Assembly: GCF_000588875.1 (NCBI RefSeq)
Contig: NZ_JEMV01000053.1
Span: 1-32,186 of the forward strand
DNA length: 32,186 bases
DNA from: Sphingobium sp. Ant17
GTDB taxonomy: Bacteria; Pseudomonadota; Alphaproteobacteria; Sphingomonadales; Sphingomonadaceae
Direction of reading: 5' to 3'
Shown: positions 1 to 10,212 of the stretch, one piece after another
How the letters are laid out: the number at the start of each line of letters is the position of its first letter
How positions within the stretch are numbered: position 1 is the stretch's first letter
The notes under the pieces: generated by a model
The model's database searches: none
The model's input: only the letters and a program-made list of their open reading frames with translations
What the model was told of the DNA's origin: nothing
Position numbers and translations under genes: made by a program

Positions 1-647
1 CGCCAAGCGTCGGCTGCATTCGTTGGCGCGGTGCCATGCCGCCAACTCCGCTTCGACCTCTTCGATTTGGTCCTGAAGCTGAGAATATTCCTTCGCCTGC
101 GCGGCAAAACAGCGTTTCGCGCAAGCGCCGGCACAGTTTGGGGTCATCGCGATACGATCGAGCAGCGTAACGATCCGGCACTTGCCTTGGGCAGCAATCA
201 GCCCGAACTCGGCTGCATAACCGCGGATCGCGTTTGACCAGCTGCGTACGGGTGCGGATCAACCGATCGCGTACGCGATCAGCATGAGCGCTGCCTGCTG
301 CTCGGCAGTTTTTCATGGGCACAAAAGCGCATCGTGGGGTCGCTCATTGCTTCACACAGAGCCTCAGCATCAGCCGCATCGTTCTTCCCCGCGCTTTACA
401 TAGGGCTTCACCAACTGCGGCGCGATCAGCTTCACTTCATGGCCGTACGACGTAAGGAGCCGCGCCAGATGGTGAGACGCCCCACACGCCTCAATTGCAA
501 TCACCGTTGGCGGCAGCTTCTCGAAAAACGCCATCATCTCGGTACGACGCAGCTTTTTGCGTAAAATTGGCTTCTCGGCGGCGTTGACGCCATGCAACTG
601 GTAAACGTGCTTTGACGTGTCGACGCCAACTCGGATAAGGTGTTCCA
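1..647 (-). pseudogene. IS110 family transposase, 5' part with several frameshifts
   Basis: The GTG start at 647 follows a strong ribosome site (AAGGAGGAG). The N-terminus VEHLIRVGVDTSK and the later AIEACGASHHLA carry the first acidic residues of the DEDD catalytic set (D in GVDTSK, E in AIEACG) typical of IS110 transposases. The frame stops at 370 after VKPYVKRG, because a run of four G replaces the expected three. Downstream the family sequence continues in other frames (for example AAWHRANECSRRLA near the window start). Further shifts are seen at a T4 run, an A5 run, one missing base near 285 and an extra A near 240. The gene is cut by the window edge. It is either decayed or affected by the homopolymer errors seen elsewhere here. 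Confidence 0.8.
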
Positions 648-731
648 CGGACGGTCTCCTCCTTGAGATTTGCAACAACCTCAATCTGGCACATTGTGAT
701 GCCGTTTGGAGGCCGTCCACACCAACATGTT
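1..731 (-). mobile_element. IS110-type insertion sequence, partial
   Basis: The stretch is the 5' part of an IS110-family element read on the minus strand and running off the window start. Its transposase begins near 647. About 84 bases of leader (648-731) lie between that start and the point where IS256-type coding sequence resumes. The right boundary near 731 is inferred from where the IS256 protein loses its family sequence (after FPEAVVQT); the exact base is uncertain. No terminal inverted repeat is visible, as expected for IS110. The element has landed inside the IS256-type transposase gene. Confidence 0.75.
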
Positions 732-1489
732 TGAACGACGGCCTCGGGAAACACGGCTGTGATCGCATCTGGAAAGCCTTTGAGGCCATCGACGACAGCA
801 AGTAGAATATCCTCTGTGCCACGGTTGCGCAGCTCGTTCATGACCCGCAGCCAGAACTTGGCACCCTCGTTTTGCTCAAGCCACAGCCCGAGCACTTCCT
901 TGGCGCCATCGGCGCGGACGCCAAGGGCGATATGGATCGCTTTATTGCGGACCATGCCTTCGTCTCGGATTTTTACCCGGATCGCATCGAAAAAGACCAG
1001 CGGATAGATCGCATCGAGCGGGCGTTGCTGCCAGACGGCGACTTCATCGAGCACCGCGTACGTCACCGTGCTGATGAGATCGGGCGACACATCGATGCCG
1101 TACAGATCCTGCAGGTGCCCGGTAATCTCCCGGGTGCTCATGCCCCGCGCATACATCGACACAATCTTCTCATCGAAGCCCGGAAAGCGGCGCTGATACT
1201 TGGCTATCAGCTGCGGGTCGAAGCTGGACTGGCGGTCGCGCGGGACATCAATCTCCAGCTTGCCGGTCTCGGTCATTACGGTCTTCCGGCCATAGCCGTT
1301 GCGCGTGTTACCGGCACCTTCGCCTGTCGCAAGATGGTGATCCATCTCCGCATTTAACGCGCGCTCCGTGAGCGCCTTCTTCAGCGAATCCAGCAAGCCA
1401 CCTTGTTCAAATGCGGCACTGGCAGCGCCTCCGGCCAAAAGCTGGTCGAGAAGCGCATTGGGAATAACGGGTTCTTTGCGTCGTGACAT
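728..1489 (-). pseudogene. IS256 family transposase, N-terminal two thirds, disrupted by IS110 insertion
   Basis: The frame starts at ATG 1489 with MSRRKEPVIPNALLDQLLAGG. It contains family sequence such as NTRNGYGRKTV, the region around FPGFDEKIVSMYARGMSTREI, and FFDAIRVKIRDEG, which holds the first catalytic Asp of the DDE triad. VVDGLKGFPDAI carries the second acidic region. Family sequence ends at FPEAVVQT (about residue 254) and is followed by unrelated residues read through the IS110 leader. Mutator/IS256 transposases are usually near 400 residues, so the last third, including the catalytic Glu, is missing. The open frame runs on to 491 only by chance read-through. It is inactive as it stands. 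Confidence 0.85.
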
Positions 1490-1551
1490 AGTGGGACTCC
1501 TTGTTACCCATTATGCCCGGTCACACACGGAAATCCTGACAGTCCCCAGCC
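732..1551 (-). mobile_element. IS256-type insertion sequence, interrupted
   Basis: The element's left portion is read on the minus strand: a probable terminal region near 1510-1551 (on the minus strand ACTGTCAGGATTTCCGTGTG), then the transposase start at 1489. It is interrupted near 731 by the IS110-type element, so its other half should lie beyond the window start. It also cuts the IS701-like transposase gene on its right (resuming near 1552). The right end is inferred from where the interrupted gene's frame and protein similarity resume. No target duplication could be checked because the partner end is missing. Confidence 0.7.
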
Positions 1552-2364
1552 CCTGCCTGCGCGCGCACCAGCGATTATGAGGAGACGATCGTTACGGTCA
1601 TCTTCATTGGCGACAGCAGCTTTGCTGTCCACGAACTGGCACATGCGATCGTCCGCCGGGCCACACTCATCAGCCGACTGCGGCTCGACGCCAACTTGTT
1701 TGCACAGCCTGCGGGGCGAACGGCACGCACGATGGGGCGACCGGCGCAGAAAGGGCGAGCATTACCAAAACTCAAGACCCTGCTCGCCAACCCGGCGACA
1801 CGCTGGACCAGCATTCTCGTCTCTGCCTGGTATGGCCATCTCAACGGCAAGACGCTCGAGATCACATCTGACATCGCCTTATGGTACAGGCCCGGCACAC
1901 CGGTCTTGCCGGTCCGCTGGGTCCTGGTTCGCGATCCTGACGGAAAGCGCGGCCCGCAAGCCTTCTTCAGTACCGACATCACCCTCGAGCCCGCCGAGAT
2001 AATCGCCCTCTACGTCCGACGATGGCAGATCGAGGTCACCTTTGCAGAAACCCGTGCTCACCTGGGTGTCGAAACACAGCGCCAGTGGACCGACAAAGCC
2101 ATAGCGCGAACCACGCCGGCGCTGCTGGGTCTCTACAGCCTTATATCGCTATGGGCCTGCGATCTGTTGGCCACTAAAAGCACCCCTTATTCCGCCGCCT
2201 GGTATCGAAAAACCAGCCTGACATTCAGTGACGCCATCGGAGCCGTCCGCCTCCAACTCTGGGTCGGCGACATTAATCAACACTCCCCGCCGCACCCAGA
2301 ACCGCACTATATTCCCACGACCCGCCTAAAGCGCATGGCTCAGGCACTATGCTTTGCTACCTGA
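1552..2364 (+). pseudogene. IS701-like DDE transposase, C-terminal part
   Basis: The frame carries VTVIFIGDSSFAVHEL near its start, then LDANLFAQP, WYGHLNGKTLEI, LPVRWVLVRDP and VRRWQIEVTFAETRAHLGVETQRQW, ending at TGA 2364. These match the C-terminal half of the DDE_5/IS701-like transposases; Asp in GDSSF and Glu in EVTFAE fit catalytic positions. The N-terminal half is absent because the IS256-type element joins near 1552, so there is no authentic start. The family name is from memory of the motif order; a related IS4-group name is possible. Confidence 0.75.
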
Positions 2365-2512
2365 TTGTACAAAGTCGAGCTAAGAGATTTGGTATTAGTT
2401 CCTGCGGTCGAATTAAATTTCTTATTAAACGACAGTTTTGTGGCGGATCCGCCTGCTTGGTTCGTCTGAAAGTGAGTAGCGGCAGTTAAACCGCGCAATC
2501 AGGGGAACAGCA
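2365..2512 (+). promoter_or_regulatory. Upstream region of the TonB-dependent receptor with a 12-bp palindrome
   Basis: This gap separates the IS cluster from the receptor gene and is more AT-rich than its surroundings. It holds a perfect palindrome GGCGGATCCGCC at 2442-2453, which could be an operator or a chance restriction-like site. A ribosome site (AGGGGAA) sits about 6 bases before ATG 2513. No convincing -35/-10 pair is evident; TTGGTA at 2389 followed by an AT-rich stretch near 2412 is a weak possibility. Confidence 0.35.
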
Positions 2513-5166
2513 ATGCGTAACCATAAAGTCATGGCAGGGCTTAGCCTTGCCACGTGCCTTGTTTCGCCGCGTGAAACGCTCGCTGCAATCAATGCGCGGC
2601 CTGCTCTATCTTTTGAAAGCGGATTTGAAACCATTGTCCAGTCCGCTGGTCGTGCAGCGCCCCGTTCACTTATTGCGGGTGAAGCCTTGCATGCCGCTCC
2701 GATGACTGAGGCACAATCAACGCCCGGCACCGCAACGGCTTCCGTCGAGGCGGATACCGATGATACAACAGCCACAGTCATCGTCACCGGCACCCGTCAG
2801 ACCACCCGCACCGTCGCTGAAAGCTTGGCGCCGATCGATGTATTTAGTGCAAAAGATCTGGAAGCTAGCGGCAAGCAGTCGGTGCGCGACCTCCTCGGTA
2901 CGCTCGTGCCATCCATCAACGTATCTAACAACGGTGCGGGCGCAAGTTGGGCGGTCCGCACCTTGTCACTGCGCGGTTTGGGTGGCGATCAACTGCTAGT
3001 GCTGGTCAACGGCAAGCGGCGCCATAACAGCGCAACGTTGTTCATCAATGGTTCGGTTCAAAACGGTCAGTCACCGCCAGACTTCGACCTTATCCCCGGC
3101 AATGCCATTCATCGCATCGAAGTGTTGCGCGATGGCGCATCGGCACAATATGGATCTGACGCAATTGCGGGCGTCATCAACGTCATCCTTAAAAATGATA
3201 CATCGGGAGGCGCGGCCATCACGCTCGGCAGTACCGCTGACAATGGTGGCGAGCAGGGCCGTTTTCAGGTCAACAATGGCTTCGCATTGGGAAGCGACGG
3301 CGGCTATATCCACCTCTCAGCGGATGGCGTGCTTCAGGCGGGAACGATCGTCGACGGATCGCCCATCGGGGGAAACTTTTACCCCACCGGCGATCCGCGC
3401 AACGGCACCGACTTCAACCGCTTTCGCGGCAAGGCCGGGCAACCCGAGGTCATCGGCGGCAACTTGGGCTATGACGCCATGCTACCTGTCGGTAACAGCT
3501 TGGAAGCCTATAGCTTTGGTACATATTCCAAACGTCATGCGGCAGGCTGGTTGACCTATCGCACGCCCGCTGCGCTCAATAATATCATCGATATCTATCC
3601 CGAAGGCTATATCCCGCGCATCCATGTCTATGACGAAGATTTCCAGTACGCTCTTGGTTTGCGTGGGGAGATCGGCGGCGGTGTGCGCTTCGACATCAGT
3701 TCAACCTACTCCCAGAACGAAGTAAAGTATAAGCAGACGACATCTCTCAACCCATCGCTGGGTACGGCAAGCCCTACCAATTTCTATCTGGGGAAGATCC
3801 GGTTCGACGAGTGGACCAACAATCTCGATTTAAGTAAGGATTTCGAGGTCGGCCTGCCCGAACCGCTGTCCGTCGCGGTCGGTACCGAATATAAGAAGAA
3901 CAAATTCATGATCGGCCAGGGCGATCCGGAATCTTATATTGACGGAGGTTACCGATCGCCGCCGGGATCGTGGCTGGCGGGTGTGCAGCGTACCGGCGTC
4001 GGCGCGCAGGGCGTCACAGGCTTCGTGCCCGAAGGTGCCGGATCCTGGAGCCGCAGCAACTGGAGCGCCTATCTCAACGTTGAAGGCACGATTGTCGAGG
4101 GGCTGGAATTCGGACTTGCCGGGCGCCATGAGGATTATACCGATTTCGGCACGACCGACACCGGCAAGGCATCGCTGCGGATTGAACCGATGCGGGGCAT
4201 CGCAATCCGAGGCACTGCCAGCACTGGTTTCCGTGCACCCACATTGCAACAGCAGCACTATGCATCGTCCTCGACGATCGGCGTGATTCAGAATGGCGTC
4301 AGCGTATTGCTTCCGGTTCAGGCGCTCCCGGTCGCAGGCCTGCGGCGAGGGCATTGGGGGCTGTTCCGCTCAAGCCTGAAAAGTCGGTCAACTTCTCGGC
4401 GGGCATCGTGCTTACGCCAGTGCCGAACCTGAATGTCACGATCGATGCCTATCAGATCAAAATCAAGGACCGCATCCTACTCAGCGAGACGCTGAGCGGT
4501 CAGGTCGTTATCGATGCGCTCGAAGCGGCCGGCATTAGAGGAATCGCGGGTGGCCTGATCTTCTCCAACGCTGCCGACACCCGGACGCGCGGTCTCGACA
4601 TTGTCGGAACTTATCGCGCCGGCTTAGGCGACATGGGTACCGCGACGTTAAGCCTGTCGGCGAACTTCAACAAGACTACCTTCACCCACATTGATCCTGT
4701 TCCTGGACCGATCGCGGCCTCGGGCTTGGCCCTAATCGGACGCACCAAGCGAGGCGATCTGACCGAAGGCACGCCACGCAATAAGTTCATCGCCAACGTC
4801 CTTTGGGAAAAGGATGATTTAAATATGAACCTGCGCGCGACGCGCTTTGGTAAGATCGTTCAGCGCGCCGGCGCGCCAGCCTTTCACACCGCCGATTTCA
4901 CCGCTTGTGCGGTCAATGTCGTGAGCGATATTTGCTTCCGAGACTTTGTCGATGACACGCTAAAGCCCAAAGTTATTGTCGACCTAGAAATCGGGTACAA
5001 ATTGACACAGGGCATCAAGCTTTCCATCGGCGCGAACAACCTGCTCAACACCTATCCGAGTAAAGTGAGGCCAGTAAACCAGTTCGTCGGCTTCCTCTAT
5101 AATGCCTACGCGCCCTACGGTATTAGCGGAGGCTTTTATTACACCCGACTCAACATAGAATTCTAA
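2513..5166 (+). CDS. TonB-dependent outer-membrane receptor (one frameshift)
   Basis: This is an outer-membrane receptor for energised uptake of an unknown substrate. Read across one indel it gives about 884 residues, normal for the family. The N-terminus MRNHKVMAGLSLATCLVSP looks like a signal peptide. A variable stretch follows, then TVIVTGTRQ near residue 88 and a plug domain with VRDLLGTLVPSINVS, LSLRGLGGDQLLVLVNGKRR and EVLRDGASAQYGSDAIAGVINVIL. The beta-barrel ends in YYTRLNIEF with the usual terminal Phe. The frame is lost near 4335-4345: the first frame runs to 4432, and the second carries PLKPEKSVNFSAG from about 4354. A single missing base explains it. A secreted amidohydrolase follows 176 bases later, suggesting a shared substrate pathway. 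The substrate cannot be read from sequence. Confidence 0.85.
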
Positions 5167-5342
5167 TTATCGAAAAATGATGTGTCTGCTTAAGAATGAC
5201 AATAGTGTAGATAATAGAAATGGATATAAGCAAAGCAATGGCATTATCGATAATCAGCGGCTGTTGCCATGGCGAGCCATAGTCAGAATTTCGTTGCAAT
5301 ATTTGCACGCTTAAAAATCACTCCAAACCATAGGGAGTTATT
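5167..5342 (+). promoter_or_regulatory. AT-rich gap with a 12-bp palindrome upstream of the amidohydrolase
   Basis: The gap holds a perfect palindrome ATTATCGATAAT at 5243-5254, with a partial copy (AATTATCGA) just after the receptor stop near 5164. A ribosome site GGGAG lies about 4-8 bases before ATG 5343. The palindrome could be a regulator site for the hydrolase, but nothing else in the sequence confirms this. Confidence 0.3.
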
Positions 5343-8311
5343 ATGGTAAGCTTGAAAGCGCTTCCTCCTTTTTTGGTAATGACCACAGCTATTATCTTGA
5401 GCAATAATACGCCACTTCAGGCGCAGCCGTCCAATCTTCCGCCCCCCGGTGGCGAGACGCCGACTGCCTTCGATGTGCATGAGGGTACTTCGATGGCGGT
5501 CTCGGTATCCCCTGATGGAAAATGGCTAGCGGTCGATCTGCAAGGCAGTCTCTGGATTATTTCCGCCAAGGGCGGGCGGGCGACGCGGATTACGGATTAC
5601 TTTAACGACGCACGCCAGCCAGTCTGGGCACCCGACGCTCACGCCTGGCATATTTTGGCTTTCGTGACGGCGGTTACGACCTGTGGACCATCAGGCCCGA
5701 TGGCACGGATGCCCGCAAACTCACACAGGGCACCAATGATGATCGCGAGCCGGCTTGGTCAGCTGATGGTAAGACGATCGCCTTCTCATCCGATCGCTCA
5801 GGCAGTTACGACATCTGGACGATCGATGTCGAAACTGGCGCATTGACGCAGATAACCAAAACTGCGCGCGAGGACCGGATGCCGACATGGTCCGCCGACG
5901 GCAAGCGCATTGGGTATGCAGGTGCCGAAGGCAGTCAAACGGCATTGTGGGTGACGAACCTAGCTGACGGCAAGGAAAGCCTGATGAAGGAGATCAAGGG
6001 CGGTCGAGTGGACGCACCTTCCTTTGGTCCTGACGGCCAGGTGGCTTACGTCGTTCAGGATGGCCAGGGATCAAGACTGGAGATCGACGGCGAAGTTGTG
6101 AGCGACGGCGAAAATGTCTTTCCCTTTCGCGCGTCATGGGGCCAGGGCGGTTACTATTATGTGGCTGACGGTAAAATTCGGCGGCGTGTGAACAACCGAG
6201 TATCGACGGTTGACTTTGCTGCTAGGCTTGAGGTTATTCACCCCAGCTATACACGCGCGAAGCGCGACTGGGATTCGACCGCAGCTCGTAAGGCGCTCGG
6301 CATCGTCCATCCTAAAATCTCGCCCGGCGGTGACCGGATAGCCTTTGTGGCATTGGGTGACCTTTACATGATGCCTTCGCAAGGCGGCGCGCCTGAGAAT
6401 TTGACCAACGATGCCGCCCTGGATGCCGACCCTGCCTGGTCGCCAGACGGCCAGAGCATCGTTTACAGTTCCGACAAGGGCGGCGGGCTTCTCCAGCTAT
6501 GGATCAGGTCTCTCAAAACCGGAAAAGATCGGCAACTCACCAGCATCGACACGCAACCGCTTGGCGCGGCCTGGTCGCCGGATGGTGCACTCGTTGCTTT
6601 CCTCGACGTCGATAGCGTCTGGGGCGATGCGGGTGTGTGCGTTGTCGATGTCACAACCGGTAAGGTGACAAGGCTGCAAGGTTCTCTCGGCCAGCCAGGT
6701 AGCCCCAGTTGGTCGGCAGATGGAAAATATATTGCGATCAGCCTGTCCTATAAATTCTCTAAGAGCTTCCGTGAGGGCACGAATCAGGTTTATGTCATTC
6801 CAGTCGACGGCAAGACTGAACCTTTCTGGCAGTTACCAGAGCCGAATATGTCGATGGACACACGGAGTGGGAGCGGCCCAGCCTGGGCGCCGGACGGAAC
6901 CAAGATGGCGGGCATCTATGAAGGGGTGCTGAAAATCTGGCCGGTCGGATCCGACGCCAAGCCGCTGGGTCCTCCGCGAAGCTACACTTCAGAAGTCTCA
7001 TATTTCCCAACTTGGACGGCAGATTCCCGCACCATTCTCTACCAGTCGTCCGACAGGTTGAAGAAGATCGACACGGACTCCGGTATCATCACAGACATTC
7101 CGGTCGATCTTAGCTATCGGCTTGCCAAGCCAACGGGCCGCACTGTCATACACGTCAGCAATCTGGTCGATGCTGTCCAGGATGTGACCCAGCACGAGAA
7201 GGATATTGTGATCGAGGGTAACCGGATCGCAGAAATCCGCGACCATGATCAGACGCTGCACAATTCGGCCGACAAGTATGTGGACGGGACCGGGCTGACC
7301 GCGATCCCTGGCCTCATCGAATATCACGCGCATATCCAGAAGGACTTCGGTTCAAACCTGCAACGGGCCTGGCTGGCCTATGGCATCACGACGGTGCGTG
7401 ACCCAGGTACGCAGGTCTATGACGCGATCGAGGACAGGGAGGCAGCCGAGGCGGGAGTACGTATTGGTCCGCGCCTTTATGTCGGCGGGCCACTGCTTGA
7501 GTGGCAGCGCGTGTACTATAAGATGGGCGTCGCGGTGTCGGGTCCAGCGCATCTGGAGCGCGAGATCGAGCGTTCTCGCGCTCTGAAATATGACTTGATG
7601 AAAAGCTATGTACGCATGCCCGATATCTATCAACGGCGCATTGTCGAGGCCGCTCATGAAATGGGCATTCCGGTATCTGGCCACGAAATATTCCCTGCAG
7701 CCTATACAGGCGTCGATGGGACCGAGCATATGGGGGCCAGCAGTAGGCGGGGCTATTCACCAAAGCAGGGTCCGATGGGCATTGCCTATGACGATGTGGT
7801 TCAGCTTTTTGGCAGAAGCCGACGTACATTGGCACCTACTAACTTTGGATCATTGTCGGGCTATTTAGCGAGGAATCCGAGCTATCGCGGTGATCCGCGT
7901 GTCAAACTCTATCCCAACTGGGCACAGAAGTCTGTGACAGAGAAGAGTCCGTTCGAGGCATTGGTGCGGCCTATGGTTGCAGGAAGTCTAGCGAGTCTCA
8001 AGAAAATATATGATGCTGGTGCAGTCATTGTGGCAGGCACTGACACAATGATCGCAACAAATCTTCATGCGGAGATTGCGTCCTATGTTGAAGCGGGCCT
8101 GTCCCCTTTCCAAGCGCTCCAAACCGCGACTATCAATCCCGCGCAGGCCTTAAATCTTGATGCTGGAACGTTAGAGGCGGGCAAACTCGCGGATATCACC
8201 CTGATCGACGGTGACCCACTTGAGGATATTGCCAATACCTTCAAGGTGCGCAAGGTAATCACCAACGGCCGAGTGTTCGATGACCAGGAACTGCTAACGG
8301 ACACCCGCTGA
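5343..8311 (+). CDS. Exported amidohydrolase with N-terminal TolB-like beta-propeller (one frameshift)
   Basis: Across one indel the gene encodes about 989 residues. Residues 1-28 (MVSLKALPPFLVMTTAIIL to LQAQ) form a likely signal peptide. A long series of PD40/TolB-type repeats follows (SVSPDGKWLAV, PAWSADGKTIAFSSD, PAWSPDGQSIVYSSD). The C-terminal third is an imidazolonepropionase-like amidohydrolase: EYHAHIQ with the HxH metal pair near residues 661-663, GHEIF near 779, EHMGAS near 795 and AGTDTM with the late catalytic Asp near 900. It ends in the typical LEAGKLADITLIDGDPL tail. The frame breaks near 5643 (HAWHIL against LAYFGFRDGG); one missing C restores it. Location is probably periplasmic. 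Such fusions usually hydrolyse cyclic amides or peptides, but the substrate is unknown. The preceding TonB receptor is the likely partner. Confidence 0.85.
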
Positions 8312-8440
8312 ACGCAATTGGCCGTTGGATCCGGTATCAACAAATCCTCCTTGTTTTTATTTTCTTTCCTATGATGGCGATGATTCGAAGAGTAGGGCAG
8401 CGGTGAGTGTGTCATCCCATGCAACATGTGGGAACGTTCG

Positions 8441-8463
8441 TGGGGATCGATCCCCAGTTTTTT
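8441..8463 (+). terminator. Intrinsic terminator-like hairpin after the amidohydrolase
   Basis: A six-base-pair stem (TGGGGA at 8441-8446, TCCCCA at 8451-8456) with a TCGA loop is followed by G and six T (8458-8463). It lies 130 bases past the amidohydrolase stop. It has the form of a rho-independent terminator, although the stem is short and the distance is long. Confidence 0.5.
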
Positions 8464-8721
8464 AAAATCTGGTTTAAAATTAAACGTGAGGCGCTTGGCT
8501 GGCGACTCATGCGGCCGCCAGCCAAGTTACATTGGATCAGATCGCAATTACCAGCGAGTTACAACATTGGTGGTCCCGCGAAGGCGGGAGAGGGCTAAGA
8601 AGAGCAGGCCGGTGGCTGAGCGCGGCGGTGGGTTGCAGCGCGCGAGCGGGCGGGGAACCCAAACCCTCAGCGAATATGCTGCGTCTGCGAAACAATCGGC
8701 CTTGTGCCGCGTTTTGGCGGG
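8464..8721. repeat. Gene-free boundary with three inverted repeats
   Basis: I see no convincing gene between the amidohydrolase and the MscS-like gene. The gap holds a 14-base near-palindrome (GTTTAA/TTAAAC arms, 8472-8485). It also holds a perfect 11-bp inverted repeat, CTTGGCTGGCG at 8494-8504 and its complement at 8516-8526. A third is a TCCCGC-GAAG-GCGGGA hairpin at 8574-8589, of the REP-like type seen in gaps between genes. The 11-bp repeat has no T-run after it, so it is not an obvious terminator. The stretch marks the change from the IS-associated segment to core genes. No tRNA or attachment-site duplication was found. Confidence 0.45.
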
Positions 8722-9811
8722 ATGATGGACATCAGCCTGACCCATATTACGTCGACTGCCGCCTTCTCGATCGGGCTGGCGGTGATCACCGCTTTCCTGC
8801 TGCACTGGGCGCTCTATGCCGTCGTGGTGCGGGTTGTTCGGCAGCGGGTGGACCCGGTGCTGCTGCCCGCGCTGTTCCAGCCGACGCGCTGGCTGGTGGT
8901 GTTGATGGCGTTGGGGGCGGGGGTGCAGCCGCTGGATCTGGGGCCGCGGATCGAAAGCCTGTGGTCGATCGGGTCGAAGATGGCGTTCGCGCTTTTGTTC
9001 GGATGGCTGCTGTTGCGGCTCATGCGGGCGATGCGTGTGATGATCGAGCGCAGCGTCGATATCAACGCCGAGGATAATCTGAAAGCGCGGCAGCGCCATA
9101 CCCGCGTCCGCATCCTCTATCGCGTCGCACAAAGCGTCATCGCGGTGCTGGTGATCGCGATGATCCTGATGGCGATTCCCGGCGTGCGGACGATCGGCGT
9201 GACGCTGGCGGCGTCGGCGGGCCTGGTCGGCCTCGCCGTGGGCGCGGCGGCCCAGCCCGCGCTCAAAAATCTGATCGCGGGCATCCAGATGGCTTTTTCC
9301 GATCCGATCCGGTTGGACGATGTGGTGATCGTGGAGGGCGAATGGGGGCGGATCGAGGATATCACGCTGACCTTCGTCGTGGTGCGGATCTGGGATGATC
9401 GGCGAATGGTGGTGCCGGTGTCCTATTTTCTGGAAAAGCCGTTTCAGAACTGGACGACCAAGACGTCCGACCTTTTGGGCACGGTGTTCCTCTATGTCGA
9501 TCCGACCGCCGATGTGGCGCGCATCCGCGACAGGCTGGTCGAGGTGACCAAGGCGAACGAGCGGTGGGACGGGCGCGTCGTGCTGTTGCAAGTGACCGAC
9601 CATCGCGCCGATGCGCTGGAACTGCGCTGCCTTTTATCGGCGCGCAATGCCGGGATGGCGTTCGATCTGCGCTGCGACGTGCGCGAGGCAATGCTGGACT
9701 TTTTTACGCAACGAGATGCCCGAAGCGCTGGTACGCGGGCGTCAGCGGATCGAGACGGCGGAGGGCGTGGCCCTGATGCCCTTTACCAGGCCGTCCGACG
9801 CGGTGGAATGA
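8722..9811 (+). CDS. MscS-like mechanosensitive ion channel protein (one frameshift)
   Basis: This is an inner-membrane small-conductance channel of about 362 residues once one extra T is removed. Three or four hydrophobic segments come first (AAFSIGLAVITAFLLHWALYAVVV, WLVVLMALGAGV, MAFALLFGWLLLRLM, VIAVLVIAMILMAI). The pore-type segment follows (TLAASAGLVGLAVGAAAQPALKNLIAG), then the beta domain with DPIRLDDVVIVEGEWGRIEDITLTFVVVRIWDDRRMVVPVSYF, the classic MscS signature. The frame shifts near 9700, where a T6 run replaces T5; the correct end RNEMPEALVRGRQRIETAEGVALMPFTRPSDAVE closes at 9811. I prefer ATG 8722 or 8725 to GTG 8704; neither has a strong ribosome site. The 3' end overlaps the convergent PilZ gene by 29 bases. 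Confidence 0.85.
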
Positions 9812-10136
9812 GACCCATCAGCCCGTCGTAGAGAAGCGGCTTGATGGGTTCGAGAAACTCCACCCCCATGCGGCCATCCTCGACCCAGCGGATGTCGGCG
9901 GCGATATCCTGGACCAACGGTAGCCAGACGGTGATGCGTTCGCCCACGGGCAACCCGCCATCGCTGCGGCACATGAGGCCGAGCGACGACAGGTTGATGA
10001 TCCGCACACTATGGGCGCTGCCGCGCGCCGTGACATGGCTGACCAGATCGACGAGATCGCGGCGCGCCCGGCGCTGATCGACGGCGGGGTCGCGCGAGCG
10101 CTGAACATGGTCGAGATGGGTAAATAGCGAGGACAT
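9783..10136 (-). CDS. PilZ domain protein
   Basis: This is a small cytosolic protein of 117 residues that matches a single PilZ domain, the common receptor for cyclic di-GMP. The N-terminal basic motif QRRARRDLV (residues 21-29) supplies the RxxxR-type arginines. INLSSLGLMCRSDGG (residues 47-61) supplies the (D/N)xSxxG motif, with Asn at the first position, and GVEFLEP closes the barrel. Both ligand motifs are present, so binding is plausible. It lies downstream of tyrS on the same strand with a 76-base gap and converges on the MscS-like gene. The effector role is unknown. Confidence 0.8.
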   Translation of the reverse strand: MSSLFTHLDHVQRSRDPAVDQRRARRDLVDLVSHVTARGSAHSVRIINLSSLGLMCRSDGGLPVGERITVWLPLVQDIAADIRWVEDGRMGVEFLEPIKPLLYDGLMGLIPPRRTAW

Positions 10137-10212
10137 GGCCGCAGCCTGCCCGCACAGTTGTGAACGACATCCTGACCGATAAGGTTAATCTTCGCCTAAG
10201 TCTTTATTCCAG

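Noticed and set aside
872..1357. Plus-strand 161-codon frame within the IS256 element
   Set aside because: It is the reverse of the IS256 transposase and has no protein motif of its own.
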